A stretch of 64,000 nt of DNA from Spisula solida. Lineage: Eukaryota > Mollusca > Bivalvia > Venerida > Mactridae. Shown here piece by piece: positions 29,604 to 40,587 of the stretch (position 1 is its first letter; each line of letters starts with the position of its first letter). The notes beneath the pieces are model-generated. The model searched no databases, was not told the origin of the DNA, and worked only from the letters and a program-made list of their open reading frames with translations. The DNA is taken from contig OX365950.1 of NCBI GenBank assembly GCA_947247005.1, positions 14,148,720 through 14,212,719 of the forward strand, in the 5' to 3' direction. Made by a program: the position numbers and the translations under genes.

Positions 29604-29830
29604 AAATGAGGGATGTTTGTAAAACATGTATGCCCCCATGGCAGCCCAATAGTCAGAAATGGTAAAGGTCACAGTGACCTTGAACTAATGACCTAAAAAA
29701 TCAATAGGGGTCATCTACTGTTGTTGGCAAACCATGTAAATTTGGAAGATCCTAGGACAAAGTGTTTTTGAGTTATTGAACGGAAATCATTTGGTCGACC
29801 GATATGCACAAAGATGGGGGCATGGTAACA
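29604..29830 (-). repeat. GACCTTGACC element, short copy
   Basis: 'gggatgtttgtaaaacatgt' with 'gcccccatggcagcccaata', 'ggtcacagtgacct' and 'gatgggggcat'. The orientation is inverse to 8404-8872. Confidence 0.75.
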
Positions 29831-30545
29831 AAGGATAGCTAGACAACCCTTAAAGGTTATTTTGTTTAAGTCTGGAAAATACAATAAAAACCTTTAAATT
29901 ACCGGTAGTTGAATTTACATCCGATACCTGCACTTAAATGCTCTACTATCATACTGACATCATTTGCCTAGAATGAGTTCCACGAATGCCTGGACAACAC
30001 AATAACAATCTTTAGTTAAATTCACATCTAATCTCTGAACTTCAATTTTCTACTATCAGTCATAATCATCAGCCACCCATGAGTTCCATGAATGCGCTCC
30101 TTCAAATCCATTTCTTTCTTTATAATAATCTCTATCTGCATCCTGTATTTCTTCCATTGTATTCATCACCCATGTGCCTACAATACAACGTGCCATCTAA
30201 CTCTAATACTTCTCACACATACCCTTATATTAGCTTAACTACTAGTATAAATAAGGAAAGTTATGTCCATACACAACTTTATTTATCATTATGGCCTTAA
30301 AAAAATGTCTGACATTGTCAATCCACTTTGGGGTTAGTGTATTATTAGTATATTCATTATGACATTATTTAGATTAACTGCATTGCCAGGGCAATACTAG
30401 CTTAAAACTACACTTTATAAGTGCCAAGGGAACAGAAACATAAATACGATCACTTATCTAACTCTACACTTCTCAGCCAAATACCTTTATATATAAGCTG
30501 AACTATAACTAGAAAAAAATCCTTATATACAATGTATCTCCAGAT

Positions 30546-31007
30546 TAGGACAGGGACGATTACTTGGTTAATTGGATACGATTCGATTACTATATGAAAT
30601 CGGTTTCATTTCTGCAAAACCGCTAATCGTTCTAAAGCAATACACATACTAAAATGTCAATAAATTGTATGTTACCGCATGCATACAATATATTTTTGAC
30701 AACAATACATGCCAGAATGTGTTGATCCACACATAAACAAGCAATCTAACTTGGTGTGTTTGGGTAGCATGTGATACATTAATACATACATTGTATATGA
30801 TCATATTTAACATACAAATTTTTTTTATTGGTATTTTATACCTCAAGGATTAAATAAACATACATGAATTCTGCTGCTGAAAGTACTTTGATAATGGTCG
30901 TCATGAAAGAAAACATCATTTCCGTTATGGCGGCCGATTAACCGGTTCGATTCGATTTCATACCAATGATTAACCGGTTTCAAAATATTGAAATTGTCCC
31001 GGTCCTA
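30546..31007. mobile_element. hAT-like MITE
   Basis: Ends 'taggacagggacgatta' and 'aattgtcccggtccta' are imperfect inverted repeats. Flanks CTCCAGAT (30538-30545) and CTCCCGAA could be a decayed 8-bp target duplication (6/8). The interior has 'ggttcgattcgatttcat'-type repeats. Confidence 0.6.
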
Positions 31008-31649
31008 CTCCCGAACTTATTTTCAAAGTTACCACCAAATTTCAAATACATCTTTAACATTCTTAAGTAAAAACTTAAAGATTAGCGCCATAACATTGAC
31101 CAGGTCCCTCACATGACTGTAGTGAAGGTAAAGAAACTAGTAATAGTAGTGTCACCTCTATTCAAACGGCCAGCCAATATGGCATATAAGACACATGCTA
31201 TCTAAACACACCTATTTTCTGAGTACCCCCAACCCATTCCTAACTTTTAATGCCAGCTTAAGGCCAAATGCAGGTATGCACACAGGACTTTATTTTAGCT
31301 AGTTAGAAGCGCTTTGTCACATAATATTAATGATGCAATACTATAGTACAATAATCTCAATCAATGTTTCAATAATAAATAGTACAATATATACATACTG
31401 TTATAACCAATGCAATCACAAGGTTTTTATTTTCTTCAAAGTGCTAATCTTACAATTGAAATTAATAACTTATAAGCTTTGCTAAACTTTTAATGCATCA
31501 ACTCAACTCAAGTTTATTGTAATATAAGGCCACCCGTAGTTCCTAAACGATTAAGGCACTAATTTATGACCTTGTGAATATATCAAAAACGGAAAAACTT
31601 CACAAAGTAAAAACACTTATAACAATAATGGTATTTACAGGATTTAAAA

Positions 31650-31828
31650 TACAGTACAACCTCTTAAGAGCAGCCCTTTGTATAGCAACAATCTCTTTAT
31701 AACAACACCACAATTTCCCAAAGCCAATAGTTTAACTTTTGAATTTACCTCGGTAGAGCAACAACCTCTAAACAATGATAAATATTTGCTGCTCCCAAAG
31801 GGTGATGCTCTACAGAGGTTGTACTGTA
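31650..31828. mobile_element. MITE (TACAGTACAACCTCT termini)
   Basis: The ends 'tacagtacaacctct' and 'agaggttgtactgta' form perfect 15-bp inverted repeats. It lies just beyond the pirin stop codon on its downstream side. Confidence 0.88.
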
Positions 31829-31893
31829 TATAAAAGGTCAAAATATCAGATCTACATAAAGATGTCTATTAGGCCAGACATAGGCACACAATG

Positions 31894-32009
31894 TTAACTA
31901 TTCCCAGCACTAGACTGCCATTTTGCAGCATTTTCAAAACCATTCCTAGCTGAGCGATAGTCATTAATAGCTTCCTGAATTTCATGTTGTTTGTTCATTA
32001 CAAACGGCC
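31894..32009 (-). CDS. PIR: Pirin exon 7 (terminal)
   Basis: 'tttcag' acceptor. [20 protein letters not shown] then [18 protein letters not shown] and TAA. It matches the GPFVMNTxxEIxQAxxDFxxxxNGFExAxxW ending of pirins. Confidence 0.95.
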
Positions 32010-35000
32010 CTGAAACAAAATGGCTTATAATGTAAGATCATAGATGATGCGGAAAATATTTGTAATAGTAAGAACATATCAAGTAAATTTCTAATGATTA
32101 AAAAGGGTGGAGCGAGTGAAGTGAGTCCTTTTTAGTCATTTAAAATTTACTTAATATGTTCTAACTGGTTTGGAATATAACATCTTGCACTTCGATTGGC
32201 CGATAGAAATGTGCGCCAACACATGACATCATGTCTGTTGAGAGAAAAATCTTAATGATTAAATTTTTACCATATCAGCATTTTCATTGGCTTAAAATGT
32301 ACTTTTTGTAGGTTATATTCAAAAATTGATTAACGCAGATTGAAGATAGGCTGGCTTATCATACAAATTAAAACTGACCCATTAGTAGTGAAGATATCAA
32401 ATTGCACCCCAGGACCCATTTACACCCTCTTAAAAATTACTTTCATTGGTTTGTTTACATGCCCGGTGTAATTATATAGCACCGATACATGTGGAACTAC
32501 CTTTCTCTAATTGGATGGGAAACACTTTTTGAAATGCATTTCTAAAATTTTCTATGCCCATGATATACATGAATATACACAAATGTAGATGCCTTTGAGA
32601 AGGTTGTTTCTTCTCCTGAACAGTATGCATTATAATCCATTATTAGATACAAGGTTTGCACATATCACTGACAGTATATTGTAAGAACTTGTATCAAAAA
32701 TAATGGTTTTATAATAATGTTTTATATTACTAGTAGTATACATACCATGCTGCACAATTGGTTCATTGTGAGGTTTTCCTGCTATTAAAACAAAGTGGCA
32801 TACACCATCACTCTGTAGAAAAGAATACAATGTACATGTATTAAATTTCTTTTAACAATCTCAGTTTAATGACCAATGTGCTTTAATTAAAATTATTTTA
32901 TCGTTTCTTTGACCTTTACCAACCCAATATTTTTATATTAGACAGGCAGGTAGGTAATAATGTTTTATTTTGATTGTGTAAATTTTGTGTAATATAGTCT
33001 AATTATAACTTTTGAGTACTTATTGACATCTGAAACTTGGACTTTCAGCAGTTTGGTTTTATTTCCTCATTCAATTGTGTGTTGTTTCTGTTTCTGTGCT
33101 TGGCTATTTCAGTTTAGTGCTGCCTTCCCAGTCTGATTTTTCATTATTATTTTCAGTATGCAAATTAGAAAAGAGAATTTGAAATACAAATCAATTAGTT
33201 AGAAGACATAAAATGGACTGGTTTGACAGAGAAATCCTACATACATTATTGTTAACTTCTAATACGTTCCCTGGTCCTAACACAAGTGTATGGTGAGCTG
33301 GTCCCTTTTTTGCCTTGTCTCCTGGACCTGTGTAATAAAACATTATACGTCATGGTTACCATAAAGGTAAACCTTACAAGATTATGAAACTACTAGAGAT
33401 GGCAACGAGTACTAAAATCGGTACTCGGGTACTCGGTCATTCTTCCGATCGAGTACTCGGGTACTCGGAAAACTATGAATGTGAATGATATTTGGGACAC
33501 AGAAATGTTGTACTGCAAATGTGCGTGTTAATCTTCAAACATAACATCGTGCCTGTCCGTTTTATTCAGTTGATGGTCAAATCTAGATCGGAAGAATGTT
33601 AAAATAATAAAAACTAACAAAAAGAACAACAATACAGTGTAAATGCAGTATAACTTATAGCCAATTACGCTAGAGAATTGAATAATAACAAATAAACAAC
33701 TAATAAATGGAACACTCTTATCAACCGGTGACATAGTAATATTTACACAGCGTGACACAGTCAAGTTACCGTTCATTCATATACGCGTGAGAACGATTAT
33801 AATTTAAAGTAATATTTTATTAATTTCTTAATCGATTGGCACACCCAATATACAATAACTGCCAATTAAAAGATCGATGACAATCAATCGGATTGATGTC
33901 AACAAAACTCGTCCCAGCAACAAAAGAAACCCAAGCTACGTGCCATAAACAAATTAACAGACGATGATTGACAGGTCTGTGTTTTTATAACGCTTGCAAT
34001 TAGCAGGTCTGTGTTTTTATAACGCTTGCAATTAGCGACGATTAAGGATTTATGACACGTTGTTAGTTGTAATTTTAGTAGACCAGATAACACTGTTTAT
34101 TATTATTTTTATTTTTTTCCGAGTACTCGAATACTGATTTTGATATTCGATAATCGGACCTTTGAACGAGTACTCGAGTACCCGGGTACTCGTTGCCATC
34201 CCTAGAAATTACTGTCAAATACATGTATCAGCCTGGAGTTAGCCAATAAATATACAAGCTATCATTTCCATCAAGTTCTAAGATACCGCATGTTGGGTAT
34301 ACTAGTTTGATGTTCTTATTTTCACTATTATTTGCAAATTAAGTTCTTTGACAACTCATAAATCCATGTAAATTAACTTTCATAACATGGGTACCTAGAT
34401 ATATCAAGGAGTTAATATTCAAAAATAAACTTAAAGTTCCTTGTAATAAACCTACTCCTGAAATTCATCACAGCGACTTTGACCTTCGACCTCCTGACTT
34501 CAAAATCAATAGGGGTCGACAACTAATGGTAACCAACCTCTATATAAAGTATCCTGGGATCAACCATGCTTTAGTTCTTGATCAGAAATTGTTCAGTCTA
34601 TTCATCCATATTAACGGTCACAGCAATATGACCTTTGACCTACTGATCTCAAAATCCATATGGGTCATTAACTGTTGCTAACCAACCTCTGTGTGATGTT
34701 CGAGGAACCTACGGCCATGTAGTCTTTGAGTTATTGAATGGAAACAGTTGGTTCTACCGACTAACAGACACACGGACAGACAGATCAATGGACCAATATG
34801 CGCAAAGAAATATACCCCCTCATCAAAGACCGGGCACAATTAAAACTACCTAATAAGGTTAAGGTAATGTATACCTACCATACATAGCTGATCCAGAGAG
34901 AACGTACACAAATCCATTCCATCCTTCAGGTACAGCTTGTTTAAGGGTCGCCGCTTTATCCAACTTAAAGTCCAGATACATTGTTGGTGTTCTTGTATAC

Positions 35001-37706
35001 ACAGGTGACTAAAATAAAAGCATAGCAGCGTCGTGAAGTATTGTCACTCCCAGAGTGTGTAACAAATATTTAAATTAGTCTGATGTGACGTTAGGCAATC
35101 CATGCCTTGATTGGCCCATGATGTCAGGATAATGACAATGTCGTCAAGACGTCCCACTTATTGTTCCGTTTCTGTTTGGTTGGAACCTATGCACCATACA
35201 TCATCATTATTAACAATAATAAGCGTTCTCTAAGATTATGTGATAAATAAAACCTTACATTTGTGCTCATTACATACGCGTTTTATTAAACTTGTCAACA
35301 AAAACAATATGACACTCAGCAAAGTCTCGTAGTGAGTACTCAGCAAAGTCTCGTAGTGAGTACTCAGCAAAGTCTCGTAGTGAGTACTCAGCAAAGTCTC
35401 GTAGTGAGTACTCAGCAAAGTCTCTTAGTGAGTACTCAGCAAAGTCTCGTAGTGAGTTGGTCTTAATACAGAGGTTATATAAAGTGTAAAAATAGACCTT
35501 AAAATTGAGATCTTCATTTGGAGGTTTTACAGTTGTAAGATTTAAAGGATAAACTCACTTATATAAGTTTATGTTTAAGACTTTTGGTCTTGATTGTTTT
35601 ACTGCTAGACATAAAACCTCTACCATACCTTGATTCCCAAAGACTCTCCAGCTATAACTTTTACAGTAACTCCATCTTTAGTAGTTTTTGGTATATCTTT
35701 ATCAAGTAATTCCTGATAAGCCGGCGCTACCATCTTATCTTTCTTGGCTAAATTCACCCACAATTGTAGTCCATGACTCAACACATCACCTTCAGGCATT
35801 TCACAGTGAAGTATTCCACGACCCGCAGTCATCCACTGTCAATGGAAACAAATGATGAAATCATGTGAATCAAAATACCCGCAGACTTACATAATAACAT
35901 GAATTTTCACTGAAGGTGATGGATACCTGCCAGCTATTATCTGACACAGTTATTTATGTTCGCTTCAGGAATCATGTTAAAATTCATTGAGCTCCAACCA
36001 AATATGAAGAAACAAAGAGCAATAACTTGGTGATGATTAAACCAAGCACTATGACAATCATGTGCTGCCAATTTGCATAACTTGGACAGGGTACTTATTC
36101 TTGTTGTGAAGTTTCTTTATAATCTGACCCATTGTTACAGGAAAATAGCTCAGATAAAACATTCTTGAATAAAAACACAAAGGGCAATAACTCCAACAGG
36201 CCTCAATGAATCCACTTGTCCGCTCGTCCTGCTCAATATCTTCCTTCTTTATTTATATAGCAGGACAAGTAAGATTTTGGGGTTTTCTTCTTTGTCTATA
36301 TTGCACATCCTCATACATCAGTGGTTAGTCAAGTTCCCAGAATGTTTCGGACGAAGAATACTCTGGTGAACGAGAATGATATTGCAGGACGAGTGCTTTT
36401 TAAAATATTTGTTGAGGCCTGTCCAATTCATAATGTGCCGCCAATATGCACAATTAAAAAAGAACATGCGGTATCATGTGCACAATATTAATAAAAATAC
36501 AGTTACTGACCTGCAAATCACCGGTGTTTATGATTCCTTTATGTCCGCAAAAATCTTCATGCCTGAATTTTCCATTAAGCATGTATGTCACCTGTAATAA
36601 AACAAAAGGGCCCAGATGGCTGTAAGATACATCAGCAATTTTTTCCTTCTTTGCTTGCTACCGGTAAACGGTACCTTCCCAATTTGGAAAAGGCTATAAT
36701 TTTCCCAAATTTGAAAGAGAAATTCCCAATGAACATTTAAAAATTTTTTATTTCAAAATCGGACATAAAATGACAAAGTTATGAGCATTTTTGACAAAGA
36801 GGTCAAGCATATAAGTTTACAGCAACCAGTAAACAGTCACATGTAATCTCTTTTTCTGTTTTATTTGGCCTTTCTACTTCATGAAAATTCCCAATTTCAA
36901 GTTGTCACAACGCGAAATTCCCAATCTGATCTGACCCGGAACCTTTCCCAAAGAAGCGAAAAAAATCACTGTACATATATAATACTCACCTGAGTGTAAC
37001 AATAAGATTTTGAATAAAATAAAGTGTTATATCTTTCGCTAATATCATGTTATTTTCCCAAGAAAATGCAATAATTACGTGATCCATACTCTTACTGATA
37101 TTAAGGTAAGGATAATTTTCTGTTGGTTTTTCTTGTCAGGATTGCTGTACAAGTCAATGATTCTTCTTAACTGCACACTTTATTGGCGTCTAAATTATTT
37201 CACTCCGAAACATGTCAGCAAGCAATAGTTGTCAAACATAATCTACAATACTGTTGTGCACACCACGGAGAGTCATTGTCAATTGATTGTAATGTAAAGT
37301 ACCGATTTTTAGTCTATTTTCAGTCTATATGCAGTCTATTGCGCGGGCACCCCTGACAGTTAAATTCTGGAGTCCAGAAAATGGGTTTTATCCTATAATT
37401 TTGATATCAAGAATGATCTGAAGAATATGAAACTGTATAAAACCATTGATTAAAAACATCACATGCCCTGTAGACATTTCTCAGTTTTATTTTGCTAATT
37501 TAAACCAGTTTACTTGTACTTACAGTTTCAAAGCCTCTGTGAGGATGATCAGGAAATCCTGCTGGCTTCTGTACCTTAAATTCATCTAGCAACAGGAACG
37601 GATCCAAATTCCTTAGTTGAGAATTTCCGATACTTCGACGAACACGGGCACCCATACCCTCTCCTTGTTCACGGCTTTCAATAACATTAACAATAACACG
37701 AGACAT
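31894..37706 (-). CDS. PIR: Pirin (cupin metalloprotein), 7 exons, complete
   Basis: Pirin is a bicupin, iron-binding nuclear/cytosolic protein; vertebrate pirin modulates NF-kB-linked transcription, and related proteins have quercetinase activity. Exons in transcription order are 37706-37524, 36591-36511, 35835-35629, 35008-34879, 33327-33245, 32812-32746 and 32009-31894. All junctions are GT/AG and phase-consistent. The product is 288 aa (human pirin is 290). Visible motifs: [76 protein letters not shown] and HFVLIAGKP. The N-cupin metal ligands H-x-H of HPHRG and H-x-E of LHCE are present. The start [17 protein letters not shown] aligns with the family start, but the frame stays open upstream to a possible acceptor at 37888. 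Confidence 0.96.
32746..32812 (-). CDS. PIR: Pirin exon 6
   Basis: [20 protein letters not shown] then QH, phase 1 out at gtatgt. It contains the HFVLIAGxPxxEPxxQHG family signature. Confidence 0.95.
33245..33327 (-). CDS. PIR: Pirin exon 5
   Basis: [20 protein letters not shown] then NVLEVNNN, phase 1 in and phase 0 out at gtatgt. The donor is placed after AATAAT, since this restores the loop length seen in human pirin before the xHFVLIAG strand. Confidence 0.92.
33394..34204. mobile_element. hAT-type MITE with 8-bp target duplication
   Basis: An 811-bp element with ends 'tagagatggcaacgagtac' and 'gtactcgttgccatcccta', flanked by GAAACTAC (33386-33393) and GAAATTAC (34205-34212), 7/8 identical. 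Subterminal 'cggtactcgggtactcgg' motifs recur inverted at the other end. A 31-bp tandem duplication ('ggtctgtgtttttataacgc' unit) sits near 33975-34035. It lies in pirin intron 4 and no transposase is present. Confidence 0.88.
34476..34835 (-). repeat. GACCTTGACC element copy in pirin intron 4
   Basis: 'gaccttcgacctcctgactt', 'caaaatcaataggggtcgac', then 'cagacacacggacagacaga' and 'ataccccctcatcaaagacc'. Orientation as at 62873. Confidence 0.78.
34879..35008 (-). CDS. PIR: Pirin exon 4
   Basis: [20 protein letters not shown] through [18 protein letters not shown], leaving in phase 1 at gtaggt. This is the start of the C-terminal cupin. Confidence 0.95.
35314..35458. repeat. 24-bp minisatellite, ~6 copies
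   Basis: The unit 'cagcaaagtctcgtagtgag' plus 'tact' is repeated with one variant unit ('tctta'). It sits in pirin intron 3. The LLSTHYET frame on the minus strand is only the repeat read through. Confidence 0.95.
35629..35835 (-). CDS. PIR: Pirin exon 3
   Basis: 69 codons, [20 protein letters not shown] through [20 protein letters not shown] to [15 protein letters not shown], donor gtatgg. It supplies the second pair of metal ligands (His and Glu of ILHCE). Confidence 0.97.
36511..36591 (-). CDS. PIR: Pirin exon 2
   Basis: 27 codons, phase 0 at both ends: [20 protein letters not shown] then INTGDLQ. It matches the family's HEDFxGHxGxxxxGDLQW block. Donor gtcagt. Confidence 0.95.
37524..37706 (-). 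CDS. PIR: Pirin coding exon 1
   Basis: 61 codons, from [20 protein letters not shown] through [20 protein letters not shown] to [12 protein letters not shown], donor gtaagt, phase 0. The ATG at 37706 is chosen because residues from there align with the N-terminus of known pirins. Confidence 0.93.
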
Positions 37707-37888
37707 TGTCTTAGCACTTTCTATACTAGCAGTTTCTGCAGCAGTCAAATACTGAATTCCAGTGGTGACCCCTAAATTGCAGTTTTCTGATTCTGAATGA
37801 CAGAATTGCTTCAAGTTTTCTGAGCCACTGTCCCCTAATACACCACTAAATTCGACATACACACAAAGCAATAGAACACTCAGCAATC
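37707..37888 (-). other. In-frame open extension upstream of pirin
   Basis: The pirin frame stays open for about 60 further codons. They contain [15 protein letters not shown] (signal-peptide-like) and a Cys-containing linker, preceded by 'tttcatattttag', a good acceptor at 37889-37890. There is no ATG in the extension. It is either 5' UTR or part of an exon whose ATG lies further upstream. Confidence 0.45.
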
Positions 37889-38005
37889 TAAAATATGAAA
37901 CAGCGAAAATAACGTTTGAATTTCAACTACAACTGTATTGTAAACGATTGTAAACGAAGTGCTAGTAATTAACAAACAAAACAGAAACAAGAAATCTGGA
38001 ACGAT

Positions 38006-38480
38006 ATGTCCTAGATAATTACCCCGTCCTATTTTTAGTAATGAACGATGACATCCTTAATTATTGCCACTCTTCGACAACTAACACTTATCTAAATGTA
38101 TTTACACACTTTTGCAAACCGAAACTTACTCTAAAATTAACATAAATCATGTTTTTTATATCATTTACCCCGATTTCATCTCAATGTTTTGGTCGCCATT
38201 AAAACCCGTCACCTACCGTACTGAAGAATGGACATGTCTAAAACATTTACCAAAATCATATTAAGTGTGATACACGACAGGTCCGTGCGTTTATTGAATC
38301 CCCCAAAATCAATAATAAATCTGTACACAACATGCCAGTTAATGAGGGAAATATGACTTAAGGAACAAAAAAATGGTGTGGGTATCTAAATTAATAAAAG
38401 TAATATAAGATCACCAAATTTTTTTAAATTGTATTTTCTAAAAATAGCCTTTACCTAGGACGGGGTGAAAACTAGGACAT
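38006..38480. mobile_element. MITE (ATGTCCTAG termini), copy 1
   Basis: The left 'atgtcctag' with 'ccccgtccta' and the right 'taggacgggg' with 'ctaggacat' are inverted. Its outer left end is exactly the left limit of the segmental duplication. Confidence 0.8.
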
Positions 38481-40587
38481 CGTCTTAGATTTGTTTATTG
38501 TCGTTATTTATGGAATAGAGGGAAATATAGCCACTGGAACATAGCTGTTTTGTAGGTTATAATATTCTGATGTTTCATATTTTGAATGGCTGAGTGTTTA
38601 TCGACTTTAGTGGTGAATAAGTCTTTTTTTTCACTGGGCCTACTGTACAGCCTGTATTAATATATATTTTATTTCAATTTTTTTTTCTTTTTTTTTTAAA
38701 ATCATAAATGCAAGTTCCTGTGGAGCTAGTAAGAAAAAATGCATTACTTGTCTGAACAGCATATCACAGACTAGATCTAAACTATAGAATATATTGACAA
38801 ACGTATTCAAAAAGTTAATTTGCTAGCGAAGCGAGCTTGAAAAAAGTGCAGAATTTATAAATTTCGTCCGTAAAAATGCATTGTTCGATCTAAACAGAAT
38901 GCCAGCTAACAGAAAACGCAGTCTTCAGCTTAGCAGCAAACTAGAAACACCTCTTCTCTAAAATAATGTTCTATGATATTTATTTGGTGAGCGCAGCGAG
39001 CTCGAAAAAATGCATTGTTTATCTGAACAGCATGCCACAGACCCGTTCTAAACTTGAATATATTGACTGAAAAGTAATTATGCGAGCGAAGCGAGGTTGA
39101 AAAAATGTCAAAGTTTGTAAATTTCACCAACACCCGACGCACCCCCTAGTTACGGCCATGGAAGTGACTGTGGTTCTGAAACAATGTGATAGGGCCTACT
39201 GATAAGTGATAATATGCAGAATGTTTCAGACTCGACCAATGTCTTATTTTTGCGATAATTTGGTTAATACTAGTTGGATTTTATTAAGCTCTGTATCAAA
39301 ATGACGAAATTGAATTAGCCGTTACAAATACATGTAACGTTATAAGACATTTTATACGGAAATTAGTTTTCATAAAATCTAGCAATATATCCAAGTGTCG
39401 CGTTTTAAAATTCGTTAACCATAGGTAACTTAGAGCTTTTAAAAACCGTTTCACGTATAATATTAATTTAATAGTAATTACATGATGTCAAAGTAGCAGT
39501 TTTTCCTGGAGACGGGCTCAAATATTTAATGCATCCTCTGGAGTGCCGGACGATTTTCCCTTATGTGATAAAGCGGCATACTAATACTCCTTCCTATAAA
39601 ATCTAATATTTTGTGATGTAATCAATCAATAAATCTGAATTTGTGTTTTTTCATTCCACGCAAAATATATATCGAGTTTCAGAAAGAAATCACAAATGCA
39701 TGTATTTTGAGACACCCTGTACATACTGGACATACGCGTATGTGGTGATCTCGATGTGCCAGTTCTCAGTTTAGACAACCCGGCACCATAACCTTCGAAC
39801 CGAACTCTGGATGCATATCATCTATATTTAGTCCAAGGGTTACGCTGTTTTTTAGTTCCGTCATTGCAATATGAAAACTGTAAAAATCTTAGAAAAGGCT
39901 ATCGGGATTACATTCGTGTGGTAAAAAAGCTGTTGTTATATGCACTGGTTTTGGCGAAAACGCCGTGTATTACATTTATGTATTCCGTCTTTTTGTCTGA
40001 ATTTTGCTTTCGGTAGCAAGATCAGTAATAATAGACAACGGTTGGTAATGAGCTTATTTTGTGGGAATCGTTCTAAACAGAGAAAGAGAAAATACCCTTC
40101 AAAAACTATAAACAAAGTTTGATATTCTTTTCAAATTTCATATGATTGGGATAAGGATCGCGACGATTTTTTTGGGTAGGCAGTGTTTTATTTTGGTGCG
40201 AGCCCAGAGTCCCCGACTCACATAATTGGCTTAGGAATAAATATTTTGTTGAAATATTTCCTTTTTTTACATATGTAGTGGGATTCATTGATATTTTAAG
40301 TTCAGTGGTACCGGACCAAAATGAAACTCTAGGTCAGGAATAAATATACCAACGTCTAGCTATACCAATAATAAAGGGACTTCTTCACAAGGTTTCCTCC
40401 TAGGTTGGTTTGTTTGTCTTTCATTGTTTTTCAGATTTAATATTGTGTTTATATCATATGAATTATAAAACTTGTTTTAACATTCTTGAAGGTTTTTGTT
40501 TAATTTCACGTGTCAATGAGCATTTTACTGTCGGTTATTTGCTGGTTACATATTATACATATGCAAGTACACAATGTATGCCCCTTA

